From the NCBI GenBank assembly GCA_025937835.1, contig JAICQO010000047.1:1-48347 (forward strand): 48,347 nucleotides of DNA, in the 5' to 3' direction. Origin of the DNA: Polyangiaceae bacterium (GTDB lineage Bacteria; Myxococcota_A; Polyangia; Polyangiales; Polyangiaceae). This document shows positions 34,987 through 44,732 of this stretch, in pieces. Every line of letters begins with the position of its first letter. Position 1 is the stretch's first letter. A program made the position numbers and the translations under genes. The notes under the pieces were generated by a model. The model was not told the origin of the DNA. It worked only from the letters and a program-made list of their open reading frames with translations, and did not search any database.

Positions 34987-35018
34987 CGGACACGTGTCCG
35001 CGCTCCGGACAGTCGTCC
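34987..35018. promoter_or_regulatory. Two tandem GGACA-type enhancer sites
   Basis: The 14-bp perfect palindrome CGGACACGTGTCCG (34987-35000) is followed by an imperfect copy, GGACAGTCGTCC (35007-35018). Their centres are 19 bp apart, about two helical turns. They lie about 85-105 bp upstream of the sigma-54 start of the adaptor gene, a normal distance for an NtrC-type enhancer, and between the two divergent promoters. The cognate binder is probably the regulator at 31835-33244. Confidence 0.55.
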
Positions 35019-35072
35019 AGGCTCGTAACAGCGTTTTTCGCGTCTACCCCTGAAATTGGCGGGGATTTTTCG

Positions 35073-35088
35073 TGGCCCGGTCCCTGCA
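35073..35088 (+). promoter_or_regulatory. Sigma-54 promoter of the adaptor-pump-kinase operon
   Basis: TGGCCCG-N4-CTGCA matches the -24/-12 consensus TGGCACG-N4-TTGCA except at one base in each half, with GG and GC in exact register. The predicted start is near 35099, only about two bases before the ATG assigned at 35101. Confidence 0.6.
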
Positions 35089-35100
35089 GTGGGCCGCGCC

Positions 35101-36186
35101 ATGCAATCCGTTCTGCGCGTGGCCGGCCGAGGGCTGGCCCTCTCGAGCCTGCTCCTCGGGTTACTCGGCCAAAGCGCCTGCTCGCGCCCAGCGAGCGCGC
35201 AAAGCTCGGGCGAAGCGCCCGCGGTCGCCGTCGAAACCGCCGTCGCCAAACTCGAGACCTTGCCGGAAACCCTGCACCTGCCGGGAACCCTCCGGGCCTA
35301 TCGAGAAGCCGAGGTCGCCGCCGATCAACCGGGCCGCGTGATCTCGACCTTCATCGAGCGCGGCGACGCGGTGAAGGCCTCGCAGTCGCTCGTGCGCCTC
35401 GACTCGCGCGCTGCACGGCTCACGAACCTCGAGTCGAGCGCCCGCGCTGCGGCGCTCGCCGCCGAGGACGAGAACGCGACGCTCGAGTGTCAGCGGGCCG
35501 AGCAGCTGTTCAAGGCCTCGGCCATCTCGCGCTCGGAGTACGACCGCATGTCCGCGAGCTGCGCCGCGGCACGCCACTCGGTGGACGCGGCGCGCGCCCG
35601 GCAGAAGCTGTCGGAGCAAGCCGTCGGTGACTCGATCGTGCGAGCGCCGTTCGCGGGCCGGATCGCGGAGCGCCGCGTGACGATCGGGGAATACGTGGTC
35701 CCGGGCACGAAGATCGCGACCGTCGTGGACGTGAGTAAGCTACGGCTCGAGCTCGAGGTGCCCGAGTCCGCCACGGGTCGGATCGCCGCGGGCTTGCCGG
35801 TGGTGTTCTCGGTGGCCGCCTTCCCGGAGCGGCGTTTCACCGGGAAAATCGTGTACATCGGGCCGGTCGTCGAGAAGAGCGGCCGCGACCAGGTCGTCGA
35901 AGCGCTGGTCGAAAACCCCGACGAGAAGCTGCGACCTGGCATGTTCGCGAGCTCCGAGCTCGCCGTCGGTTCGAGACAGCTCCCCGTCGTCCCCGAGCGC
36001 GCGCTGTTCGGCAACGAGAATGCGCGCCGCGTGTTCGTCCTCAACGGCGACCGCGTCGAAGAACGCGTGGTGCTCGCCGGCGAGCCCCGAGCGGGCTCCG
36101 TGCCGATCGTGACGGGCCTGAAAGCAGCCGAGCGCGTCGTCGTGACCCCTCCCCCGGGTCTCCGCGACGGCGCCCGCGTGAAGTGA
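35101..36186 (+). CDS. RND efflux periplasmic adaptor
   Basis: A 361-residue membrane-fusion (adaptor) protein linking RND pump and outer-membrane channel: N-terminal export signal with a possible lipid site (QSAC), barrel-sandwich start [21 protein letters not shown], helical hairpin (about 95-160), second lipoyl half [29 protein letters not shown], then beta-barrel and membrane-proximal domains. The start ATG 35101 keeps the signal peptide; GTG 35119 is an alternative that would leave room for a short leader after the sigma-54 start. The RND gene follows after 13 nt. Confidence 0.92.
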   Translation: MQSVLRVAGRGLALSSLLLGLLGQSACSRPASAQSSGEAPAVAVETAVAKLETLPETLHLPGTLRAYREAEVAADQPGRVISTFIERGDAVKASQSLVRLDSRAARLTNLESSARAAALAAEDENATLECQRAEQLFKASAISRSEYDRMSASCAAARHSVDAARARQKLSEQAVGDSIVRAPFAGRIAERRVTIGEYVVPGTKIATVVDVSKLRLELEVPESATGRIAAGLPVVFSVAAFPERRFTGKIVYIGPVVEKSGRDQVVEALVENPDEKLRPGMFASSELAVGSRQLPVVPERALFGNENARRVFVLNGDRVEERVVLAGEPRAGSVPIVTGLKAAERVVVTPPPGLRDGARVK

Positions 36187-36199
36187 ACGGAGTCCGACC

Positions 36200-39100
36200 A
36201 TGCAGTGGCTAGCAAACGTCAGCGTCCGCCGTCCCATCTTCGCCACCGTGCTGATCCTGGTGGTGCTCGTATTCGGCATCGTCGGCTACGCCCAGCTCGG
36301 CGTCGATCGCTTCCCCAAGGTCGACTTCCCGACCGTGAGCGTGATCACCGAGCTACCCGGCGCAGCGCCGAAAGAGATCGAGACCGAGGTCAGCGCCAAG
36401 ATCGAGGAGGCCGTCAACACCATCAGCGGCATCGACGAGCTGCGCTCCACCTCGAGCGAGGGCGTCTCGCAGGTGTTCGTGACCTTCGTGCTCGAGAAGG
36501 ACATCGAGGTGGCGGCCCAAGAGGTGCGCGACCGCGTGAGCCGCGTCGTGAGCTCGCTGCCGAAGGGCGTCGAAGAGCCGGTGGTCATGAAAATCGACCC
36601 CGAGGCGACGCCCGTGCTCTACATCGCCGTCAACGCCAAGGCGCCGCTCGCCGAGATCACCGAGGTCGGCGACAAGCTGGTGCGGCGGCGGCTCGAGAGC
36701 ACGCCCGGCGTCGGCCAGGTCAGCGTCGTCGGCGGCAGCAAGCGCCAGATCAACGTGTGGCTGGACCCGGCGCGGCTCCGCGCACACGGCCTGACGGCGC
36801 TCGACGTCGAGCGCGCGATCTCGAGCTCCAACCTGACCATCCCCGGCGGCCGCATCGAAGCCGGCCCGAACCAGCAGATCTTGCGGGTGCGGGGCCGCGT
36901 CGAAAAGCCCGCGGAGCTCGCGCGCCTGTCAATCGCCGAGAAAGACGGCCGCGAGGTCCGGCTCGCCGAGGTGGCGCGCATCGAAGACGGCGTCGAGACC
37001 ACCGAAACCAGCGCCGTGCGCGACGGTGAGCCGGCGGTGGTGCTGTCGATCCGCAAGCAATCCGGCGCCAACAGCGTGGTGGTCGTGGACCAGGTCAAGG
37101 AGCGCATGGACGAGATGCGCGCCGAGCTGCCGAAGGGCTACACGCTCGAGGTGGTGCGCGACAACACCGCCACGATCCGCACCAGCGTGGCGGCGGTCGG
37201 CGAGCATCTGATCCTCGGCGCGCTGTTCGCCGGCGCCGTGGTGCTGTTGTTCCTCGGCAACCTGCGCAGCACGCTGATCGCGGCGATCGCGATCCCGGTC
37301 TCGATCGTCGGCACGTTCGCGCTGATGTGGACGCAGGGCTTTTCGCTAGACACGATCACGCTGCTCGCGCTGGCGCTCGCCGTCGGCATCGTGATCGACG
37401 ACGCGATCGTGGTGCTCGAGAACATTCACCGTCACATCGAAGAAAAGGGGCTGTCGCCGATCAAGGCCTCGGTGCTCGCCACGCGCGAGATCGGCCTGGC
37501 CGTGCTGGCCACCACCCTGTCGCTCGTCGCCGTGTTCCTGCCGGTGGCCTTCATGTCCGGCATCGTCGGCCGGTTCTTGAAGAGCTTCGGTATGACGATG
37601 GCGTTTTCGATCCTGGTCTCGATGCTCGTGAGCTTCACGCTCACGCCGATGCTCTCTTCGCGCTGGCTCAAGGCCCACCGCCCGCACGCTCACGGTGGTA
37701 GCGGCGGCGGCGACGTCAAGAAGCCGCTCCTCGAACGCGTGGTCGACACGGTCTACCTGCCGATCGAGCGCGGCTACGTGCGGCTGCTCGGCTGGGTGAT
37801 GCGGCGCCGCTGGGTCGTGGTGGTGGCCTCGGTCGCCACGCTCGCCTCGACCGTGCCGCTGATGGCCGCGGTGCCGAAAGGCTTCTTGCCGAAGAGCGAC
37901 GAGGCCCAGTTCGAGATCAACGTGCGCACGCCCGAAGGCACGAGCCTCGACGCCACCGAGATCGTCACCGAGCGGATCGCTCGCGCGGTGCGCCGCCTGC
38001 CCGAGGTCACCTCGACGCTGCTCACGATCGGCGACAACAACGAGCGCACGCCGAACCTCGGCCGTGTCTACGTGCGCTTGAAGAACCCGGACCAGCGCGC
38101 GCTGAGCCAGCACGAGCTGATGGACCGGGTGCGCCACGAGATCGTCGCCAAGCAGCCCAAGGAGCTCGAGATCGACGTCTCCGAGGTGCCCATGTTCTCC
38201 GGAGGCTGGAAGCAGGCGCCGGTGATGTACGAGATCAGCGGCCCCGAGCTGGCCGAGCTCGAGAAATATTCGAAGGAGCTGATGGCCCGGGTGAAGCAGA
38301 TCCCGGGAGCAGTCGATGTGACGACCTCGCTCGTCTCCGGCAAGCCAGAGCTCGCGCTCGCCATCGATCGCGACCGCGCCGCCGACCTCGGCGTCAAGGT
38401 CCAGGATCTCGCCTCCACGCTGCGGCTGTTCGTGGGCGGGGGCGAGGTCTCCACCTACGAAGAAGCCGGGGAAACCTACGCGATCCGCGTGCGCGGCGAG
38501 GCCAAGTACCGGACCGACCTGTCCGGGCTCGCGCTGCTCACGGTTCCCTCGAGCAAGCACGGCAGCGTGCCGATCCTCGACGTGGTCTCGAGCGAGCCGG
38601 ATACGGGGCCCGCCTCGATCATGCGCCTCAACCGCCGCCGCCAGGTGGTGTTGTTCGCGAACCTCGCCCCCGGCACGGCGCAAGCAACGGTGATGCAGGC
38701 CGTCGAGCACGAGATCCGCGCGCTCGACCTGCCGCCGGGTTACCGCTCGGCGCCGGTCGGGCAATCCAAGGAAATGGGCCGCGCCGGCGTGGCCTTCCTG
38801 GTCGCGTTCGGCTTGTCGTTCGTGTTCATGTACCTGGTGCTCGCCGCCCAGTTCGAGTCGTGGCTGCACCCGATCACGATCCTGCTGGCGCTGCCGCTGA
38901 CCTTGCCCTTCGCGCTCTTGAGCGTGATCTTGTTCAAGCAGCAGCTCGACATCTACTCGATGCTCGGCCTCTTGGTGCTGTTCGGCGTGGTCAAGAAGAA
39001 CTCGATCCTGCAGATCGACCACACCAATCAGCTTCGCGCGCGCGGCCTGGATCGCGCCACGGCGATCCTCGAGGCCAACCGTGAACGGCTGCGGCCGATC

Positions 39101-39394
39101 CTGATGACGACGCTGGCGTTCGTCGCGGGCATGCTACCGCTCCTGCTCTCGAGCGGCATCGGCGCGGCATTCAACCAGGCCACGGCCGGGGTGATCGTGG
39201 GCGGCCAGGCGCTGAGTCTGCTGCTCACCCTGCTCGCGACGCCGGTCGCCTACTCGCTGTTCGACGATCTCTCCGTCCGGTTCGGCAGGCTGTTCCGGCT
39301 CGGCCGGGGTAAGGCCGAGCGCGATCGCGAGCTCGAGGAGTTGTCGAGGATGGATCCCGAGGCTCTACCTCTCGTATCCTCGGGCGCACGATGA
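36200..39394 (+). CDS. RND-family efflux permease (HAE1-like)
   Basis: A 1064-residue inner-membrane proton-driven pump, normal length for AcrB/MdtB-type multidrug exporters. It has the N-terminal helix and [16 protein letters not shown], the duplicated porter loops, the proton-relay pair in [18 protein letters not shown] and the Lys site in [19 protein letters not shown] lies 8 nt before the ATG. It overlaps the kinase gene by 4 nt (ATGA). Substrates are unknown; a variety of hydrophobic compounds would be typical. Confidence 0.97.
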   Translation: MQWLANVSVRRPIFATVLILVVLVFGIVGYAQLGVDRFPKVDFPTVSVITELPGAAPKEIETEVSAKIEEAVNTISGIDELRSTSSEGVSQVFVTFVLEKDIEVAAQEVRDRVSRVVSSLPKGVEEPVVMKIDPEATPVLYIAVNAKAPLAEITEVGDKLVRRRLESTPGVGQVSVVGGSKRQINVWLDPARLRAHGLTALDVERAISSSNLTIPGGRIEAGPNQQILRVRGRVEKPAELARLSIAEKDGREVRLAEVARIEDGVETTETSAVRDGEPAVVLSIRKQSGANSVVVVDQVKERMDEMRAELPKGYTLEVVRDNTATIRTSVAAVGEHLILGALFAGAVVLLFLGNLRSTLIAAIAIPVSIVGTFALMWTQGFSLDTITLLALALAVGIVIDDAIVVLENIHRHIEEKGLSPIKASVLATREIGLAVLATTLSLVAVFLPVAFMSGIVGRFLKSFGMTMAFSILVSMLVSFTLTPMLSSRWLKAHRPHAHGGSGGGDVKKPLLERVVDTVYLPIERGYVRLLGWVMRRRWVVVVASVATLASTVPLMAAVPKGFLPKSDEAQFEINVRTPEGTSLDATEIVTERIARAVRRLPEVTSTLLTIGDNNERTPNLGRVYVRLKNPDQRALSQHELMDRVRHEIVAKQPKELEIDVSEVPMFSGGWKQAPVMYEISGPELAELEKYSKELMARVKQIPGAVDVTTSLVSGKPELALAIDRDRAADLGVKVQDLASTLRLFVGGGEVSTYEEAGETYAIRVRGEAKYRTDLSGLALLTVPSSKHGSVPILDVVSSEPDTGPASIMRLNRRRQVVLFANLAPGTAQATVMQAVEHEIRALDLPPGYRSAPVGQSKEMGRAGVAFLVAFGLSFVFMYLVLAAQFESWLHPITILLALPLTLPFALLSVILFKQQLDIYSMLGLLVLFGVVKKNSILQIDHTNQLRARGLDRATAILEANRERLRPILMTTLAFVAGMLPLLLSSGIGAAFNQATAGVIVGGQALSLLLTLLATPVAYSLFDDLSVRFGRLFRLGRGKAERDRELEELSRMDPEALPLVSSGAR

Positions 39395-40671
39395 GCGACG
39401 CACGGGCCGAGGCCACCTCCCGGCACACTCACCACCCGGCCGTGGGCCTCGGCATCGGCGCAGCGCTGGCCCTCGCCGCGCTGGTGTTCGGCTTGAGCGA
39501 GCTCGCCGCCTTGCCGCCGCTACCCGTCGCAGCGGCGACCGGTGCCGCCGCCGCGGGCGCGTTCTGGCTGCTCGGGCGGCGCGACGTCCCGCGGCCGTCC
39601 GCCGCGGCACCGAGCTCCTCGTCCGACAGCGACACCGCGCGCCGGCTGATGGAGATCGTCACCGACACCGCCCCCGAAGCCGTGCTGTTCTTCTCCGACG
39701 CCGGCGCGATCCGCTACGCCAACGCCAGCGCGCGCGAGCTGTTCTTCGACGGCAAGTCACCCGAGGGTGAGAATTTCATCCGGCTCGTGGCGGAGGCGCC
39801 GCCGGCGCTGCGCGAGGCGCTGCTCGGCGAGACCGATCGCCTGTTCACGGTCGAGCTCGAGGGCCGGCACGAGACCTTCCACGTCTCGCGCCGCACCTTC
39901 TCCCTGGACGACTCGGTGCACACGCTGCTCGCGGTCAAGTACCTGACGCGGGAGATCGCGCGCCGCGAGGTCGAGGTGCTGAAGCGCGTGGTGCGCGTGA
40001 TCAGCCACGAGGTGAACAACTCGCTCGCGCCGATCAGCTCCCTGGTCCACTCGGCGCGGCAGATCGCCAAGCTGCCGGAGCACGCCGGCAAGCTCGAGCG
40101 CGCCTTCGATACCATCGAGGATCGCGCCGCGCACTTGAAGAGCTTCCTCGAGGGTTACGCCGCGCTCGCGCGCCTACCTGCCCCGCGCCCGCGCCGCGTC
40201 GAGTGGCAGCCGTTCCTGCGCCAGGTCTCGGAGTTGTATCCGAAGATCACACTCGAGCCCGCGCCCGACGAGCCCGGCTGGTTCGATCCGACGCAGATCG
40301 AACAGGTCGTGATCAACCTGATCAAGAACGCACAAGAAGCGGGCAGCGATCCGGGCTCCGTCGAGCTCGGCATTCGCATCGCGCGTGACGGCACGGCCGA
40401 AATCGAGGTTCGCGATCGCGGTCCCGGCTTCGGCTCGGAGGCCCTCAAGAACGCCTTGCTCCCGCTCTACACGACCAAAGACGGCGGCAGCGGCATGGGG
40501 CTCTCGCTCAGCCAGGAGATCGTCGAGGCCCACGGCGGGAGCCTGGCGTTGATGAACCGCAAAGACGGGGGCGCGATCATCCGCGCCAGCCTGCCTGGCA
40601 AGCCGAGCCCCGCCTCACCCAGCATGACGCACTCGCGGCTCACGCTGGTGCGCTCGCAGCCCGGGATCTGA
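39391..40671 (+). CDS. NtrY-type membrane sensor histidine kinase
   Basis: A 426-residue kinase with two transmembrane helices (about 18-38 and 43-61) and almost no loop between them, so it probably senses the membrane or signals within the cell. A PAS-like region (85-185) is followed by the phosphoacceptor helix [16 protein letters not shown] with His206. A HATPase domain with [16 protein letters not shown] and [14 protein letters not shown] comes last. The subtype (H-E-V-N-N-S-L-A-P) is typical of NtrY-like kinases that pair with NtrC-type regulators. Being coupled to the pump gene, it should serve the regulator at 31835. Confidence 0.94.
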   Translation: MSDARAEATSRHTHHPAVGLGIGAALALAALVFGLSELAALPPLPVAAATGAAAAGAFWLLGRRDVPRPSAAAPSSSSDSDTARRLMEIVTDTAPEAVLFFSDAGAIRYANASARELFFDGKSPEGENFIRLVAEAPPALREALLGETDRLFTVELEGRHETFHVSRRTFSLDDSVHTLLAVKYLTREIARREVEVLKRVVRVISHEVNNSLAPISSLVHSARQIAKLPEHAGKLERAFDTIEDRAAHLKSFLEGYAALARLPAPRPRRVEWQPFLRQVSELYPKITLEPAPDEPGWFDPTQIEQVVINLIKNAQEAGSDPGSVELGIRIARDGTAEIEVRDRGPGFGSEALKNALLPLYTTKDGGSGMGLSLSQEIVEAHGGSLALMNRKDGGAIIRASLPGKPSPASPSMTHSRLTLVRSQPGI

Positions 40672-40679
40672 GCGCCCGC

Positions 40680-41942
40680 TCAGGGACGGCAGGCTTCGAC
40701 GTCCGGGTCCGGCCGCAAGAGCGCTTCGCAACGGCCGTTCTTGCACTCGGTGGGCTCGGCGCACCAGGCACCGGCAAAGTCGCAGTTGGCCCCGGGCGGG
40801 AGGATCCGACTGCACTGCCGGGCGCCGGTCGAGCAGGTTCTGTCCGTGCACGCGCAGGCGAGCCCCGCCTGACACGTGCTGTCGTAGAGACCGGGGCCCT
40901 CGGAGTTCGCCGTACACGGCTCCGCGAGCAGCGCCGGATTGACGCACAGGGGAACGTCGAAGCTCGCGTCGCAAACGCCGGCCCCAGCGCAGGCGCGCCC
41001 CAGGTAACGCGCCTCGAGGGCGCAGGGCATCCCCACGACCGGAGACAGCGTGCAGACCTTGGTCTCTGCGTCGCAATATCCCTCGAGACATTGGTGCTGG
41101 CTGACGCACGGCTGTCCGGTCGCGAGCGGGGCCGCGGGCGGAGTCGCGCTGGGCGGAGCCGGCTCTGTGCACACGTCCTTGCAATCGACGCCGTTCGTCA
41201 CGCAGGTCGTGGTGCACGCCAGACCACCGCCGCACGCCGCAATTTCAGCGCCACACTCCTGCCCTTCGCCGACCTCGGGAACGCAGCGTCCGCAAGCACC
41301 CTTGCTGCGATCGCAGTGCCGCGTCTCGCATTGCGTGTTGAAGGAGCACGGCTGACCGATCCGGCGGTCACCCGGGGCGAGCTCACAGCCGGGAAAGTCC
41401 GGCGCGTCGAGCTCCTCGCAGGTGGCGCCCCGCCACTTCTCGGTGCAAGTCCGGATGGCTTCCGGCGTCGCGTGCGTGCTCGAAGCGAAGAAAAAGTGCG
41501 GACACAGCGGGATCGCGATCCCGAGACACTCCTCGTAGCGAAGCCTGCTGCAGTCGTCGAGCCGTCGGCACTGCGCCAGCATGTACTCGGCGCACACCTC
41601 GAACTGCTGCTCGGCAGTTAGCGCGGCGGGCGCGGGGCTCGCGGGTCCGACGCCTGCTCCCGCGACCGTCGCTGCTCCGCCGGTGTGCGCGGCTGCTCCG
41701 CCAGTGTGAGCCGCAGCCCCGCCGGTTGGCGCCCGCGGCGCGCCCCCGGTGGCTGCCGGGGCGCCCCCCGTTTCCGTGGGCACACCGCCGCTCGCCTCGG
41801 CGCCCCTGGCAGCGTTGCCTCCGCTCGCGACGCTCGCCGCACCGGCGGAGGCGACCTCGAAATACACGCGCTCCGGGGGCTGACAGGCCAACACCGTCAC
41901 GGACCACACCAGGACGCATCTCAAGGCTCGACCCCTCGTCAC
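40680..41942 (-). CDS. Cysteine-rich lipoprotein with tandem TGGA-type linker
   Basis: A 420-residue exported protein: signal peptide (lipobox LAC, Cys20), a spacer of imperfect repeats built on TGGA (about 40-95), then about 300 residues with nearly 40 cysteines in short loops (GQPCSFNTQCETRHCD, GQPCVSQHQCLEGYCD, ANCDFAGAWCAEPTECKNGRCE). These resemble Dickkopf/EGF-like disulfide modules common in large myxobacterial secreted proteins. The function is unknown. It starts at GTG 41942. It is convergent with the histidine kinase gene. Confidence 0.85.
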   Translation of the reverse strand: MTRGRALRCVLVWSVTVLACQPPERVYFEVASAGAASVASGGNAARGAEASGGVPTETGGAPAATGGAPRAPTGGAAAHTGGAAAHTGGAATVAGAGVGPASPAPAALTAEQQFEVCAEYMLAQCRRLDDCSRLRYEECLGIAIPLCPHFFFASSTHATPEAIRTCTEKWRGATCEELDAPDFPGCELAPGDRRIGQPCSFNTQCETRHCDRSKGACGRCVPEVGEGQECGAEIAACGGGLACTTTCVTNGVDCKDVCTEPAPPSATPPAAPLATGQPCVSQHQCLEGYCDAETKVCTLSPVVGMPCALEARYLGRACAGAGVCDASFDVPLCVNPALLAEPCTANSEGPGLYDSTCQAGLACACTDRTCSTGARQCSRILPPGANCDFAGAWCAEPTECKNGRCEALLRPDPDVEACRP

Positions 41943-42021
41943 GGCTGACGAATAAGCTCGCGACGCGCGAAACGATTGTACGAACGTGCAGCTCGAGTGT
42001 TCGGACGATGATCGAAGAGCG

Positions 42022-44598
42022 TCAGCTGCCTTCGCTGTAACCGACCGACAGCGCCCAGAACTTCAGGGTCCCGACGTCCAGCTCGGCGAGGTCCGCCACC
42101 TCGAGCACCCACGGCCCTTGCACGGGCTGGCCGACGAGCGCAGCGAGCGCCGGTGAGCTCGCCGAAGACAGCTCGAGCGAAAGGTCCCTGGTGCGACCGC
42201 CTTCACGATTCCAGAGGCTCACGCGCGCTCCAGAGGGCGCCAGCAGATCCACGCGCAAGTCGCCGATGTACGGGTGCTCGATTTTGGCCTTGAGCGCGAT
42301 CGATTGCAGCGTCCCCGCCTCCGCGACCACGAGCGAGCTGCCGACGCCGGCCGAGTTGTCGTCGGGAATGGACAGGTCCGGCGCGGCCTCGCTCTGAACC
42401 AGCTTGGGCGAGGTACCCTTGCGGATTTCGAGCTCCCAGAAGTTCAGCCTGCCCGTGTCTCGGCCGGCGAGATCCGCCACCTTGAGCGCCCAGGTTCCGC
42501 GCAGCGCCTGCCCGACCAGCACCGATAACCCCGGCGTATCGAGCGAGGCGAAGGTCGTCTTCAGGTCGCGCTGCCGGCCGCCGCTGCGGTTGTGGAGCAA
42601 GGCCCGCGCGCCCGTCGGCCCGACCAGCTCCACCCGCAGATCGCCGACGTGCGCGTGGCTGATATCGACCTTGACCGCGAGGCTGCGCGCGATCCCGGCG
42701 TCGCCGAGGCTCACGCTATCGGAGACGCCCGCCGCGTCGCCGTCCGGGATCGGCAGCTCCGGTACGCGCGACACGCGCACCACGTCGCTGCCGCGATCCA
42801 CGACGATCGAAAGCGCCCAGCTCTCGAGCAGGCCCGTGTCGCCCTTGGCCGTGTCGACGACGCGCAAGCGCCAGCTGCCCCGCAGCGAGACCCCGGACAT
42901 CGCGCGCAGCCCCACGAGCTCGCTCGACCGGAATACGCGCCGGATGTCGCGCGTGCTCGCGCCGGTGCGATCGTGCAGCATCGCCCGCACCCCGGAGGGC
43001 GAGACCAGCTCGACCCGTAGATCACCGATGTAGCTGTGCTGGATTGCCACTTCCACCGCGATTTCTCGGGCATTTCCGGCCTCGTCCAGCGTGATGACGC
43101 TCTCGACGCCGGCCGGATCGTCGTCCTGGATCAGCGCGTTCGGAGCGGCGCGGCCGTTCACGATTTCCGCAGCGTCGCTGCCAGCTCCCCCGCTGGTGCC
43201 GCGGAACGCGACGCTGAGGCTCACGCGCCCGGACGCCGCGTCGCGCGCGATCGCGCCGAAGCTCACGCCCGACGCGCTGCCCTCGGGGAACGTGGTCGAC
43301 AGCTCCCCCGAGTCGCTGAGCTCGGTGCGCAGGGCGTTGCCGGGAAATGGATCACCCGCGTCACCGGTGTTCCAGTCGTCGCTCCGCTCGAGATCGTGAC
43401 GGCCGTCGGCCTGGAGCAAGAGCAACGCGGGGCGCTCGGGCTTGAACATGTCGCGCGCCTCGTCGACCCGCCACACCAGCAGCCCCTCGCCTGGAAGATC
43501 CGAGTCGAAGCCGCGCCGCGTCCGGTTTTCGAGCAGCAGGTACTGCCCGGAGCGGTACTCCGGGCTCACGACGCGGAACACCTTGCCCTGAGTCGGACCG
43601 TACGGCTCGAGCACCAGCTCGGCGGGCGCAGACACCGTCTCGGCCTCGATCCAGCCGTGTTGCAGCTTGTGTAACCCCGCAGGGTGAGCGGGGCGCGCGC
43701 CGTTGCCGTTCCACGAGCCACCGGCCATCAAATCCCAGGTACCCGAGCCGTCCCACTCCGTCCCGTCGTCGGCGTAATTCGGGTCGTAGAAGTCCTCCCA
43801 CTGGAACGCCAGGTGGCCGAGCTCGTGGGCGCACACGCCGACCTTCGCGTCCTCGGGCACGGTCAGGTACACCGAGGCGAGCAGCCGCGGGCCCACGCTG
43901 ACGGGCGTGCGCAACAGCCACTTGTGCGACCAGATGTTGGCGTTGCGCGTCGCCTCGTCGCGCTGCGTCTCCGCGCCGACGCCGGCGTGCACCAGGAACA
44001 GCGCGGTGATCGCGCCGTTTCCGAGCCGGTCGAGCTCGGGTTCGAACGGCACTCCGGCGGCGATCGCGGCGCGCACTGCGTCTTCCGCCATGCGCTGCGC
44101 GTTGCGCGGGTAGTTTTGGGACGTACCCGACGCTCCGCCCGCGTAATCCGCGTAGAGCTCGGGCATCCGCAGCCAGCCGTGCACGGTGCCCGTCACGTCG
44201 ACCTTGCCCAGGCTGATCTCCGAGAAGTAGTCGCGCAGGCTGCCAGTCGGAAACGTGCCCTTCGAGAACAGCATCGACTCGTAATGGCTCGGCGCGAGCG
44301 CGCCTGGTTGGTCGCGAAAGTCGACCAGCAACACCTTGACCCGCAGCCCGCCGCGGATCGCCTGCCGCGGCACGCTGACGAGCTCCGGGCGAGCGGGCGC
44401 GCTGGGTGCGGCTCCGACCCGCTCGACGTGGACGCCGTCGTCCATGCCCGGCCGCGTCTCGGCGTCGTTGCCGAGCCCGATCACCATCAGGTATTGCTTG
44501 AACGACAGCCCGACCGGGCGCCCCCTGCGCAGATACTGCGCGTAGAGCTCGGCCATCACCTCCGGACTCGGTGGAACACGCTTCGCCAATAGCGACAT
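42022..44598 (-). CDS. M6-type metalloprotease with three P-domains
   Basis: An 858-residue protein. A zinc-protease domain (about 80-420) has the HExxH site in VGVCAHELGHLAFQWEDFYDPNY and GSGTWDLMAGGSWNG, as in M6 (immune inhibitor A) peptidases. A beta linker is followed by three proprotein-convertase P-domains of about 115-125 residues each, clearly repeated (IQDDDPAGV / IPDGDAAGV / IPDDNSAGV at their starts, GDLRVELVSPSG-like cores). The ATG at 44598 is chosen for AGGAGGG 5 nt upstream. No signal peptide is visible at this start (MSLLAKRVPPSPEVMAELYA), which is odd for a protease of this kind; a non-classical secretion route or an intracellular predatory-stage role is possible. Confidence 0.92.
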   Translation of the reverse strand: MSLLAKRVPPSPEVMAELYAQYLRRGRPVGLSFKQYLMVIGLGNDAETRPGMDDGVHVERVGAAPSAPARPELVSVPRQAIRGGLRVKVLLVDFRDQPGALAPSHYESMLFSKGTFPTGSLRDYFSEISLGKVDVTGTVHGWLRMPELYADYAGGASGTSQNYPRNAQRMAEDAVRAAIAAGVPFEPELDRLGNGAITALFLVHAGVGAETQRDEATRNANIWSHKWLLRTPVSVGPRLLASVYLTVPEDAKVGVCAHELGHLAFQWEDFYDPNYADDGTEWDGSGTWDLMAGGSWNGNGARPAHPAGLHKLQHGWIEAETVSAPAELVLEPYGPTQGKVFRVVSPEYRSGQYLLLENRTRRGFDSDLPGEGLLVWRVDEARDMFKPERPALLLLQADGRHDLERSDDWNTGDAGDPFPGNALRTELSDSGELSTTFPEGSASGVSFGAIARDAASGRVSLSVAFRGTSGGAGSDAAEIVNGRAAPNALIQDDDPAGVESVITLDEAGNAREIAVEVAIQHSYIGDLRVELVSPSGVRAMLHDRTGASTRDIRRVFRSSELVGLRAMSGVSLRGSWRLRVVDTAKGDTGLLESWALSIVVDRGSDVVRVSRVPELPIPDGDAAGVSDSVSLGDAGIARSLAVKVDISHAHVGDLRVELVGPTGARALLHNRSGGRQRDLKTTFASLDTPGLSVLVGQALRGTWALKVADLAGRDTGRLNFWELEIRKGTSPKLVQSEAAPDLSIPDDNSAGVGSSLVVAEAGTLQSIALKAKIEHPYIGDLRVDLLAPSGARVSLWNREGGRTRDLSLELSSASSPALAALVGQPVQGPWVLEVADLAELDVGTLKFWALSVGYSEGS

Positions 44599-44732
44599 CG
44601 GACCCTCCTGCCGCGAGCCTCGAAGGTGCGCTCTTCGGCGCCGTTCCACCATGGTCATTTCGTTTCTGAAAGCAGCCTCAACTTCCCGGTTCTCCTGCCG
44701 TTCTCACGAGGAAGCTGAAGAGCGACCCCAAC

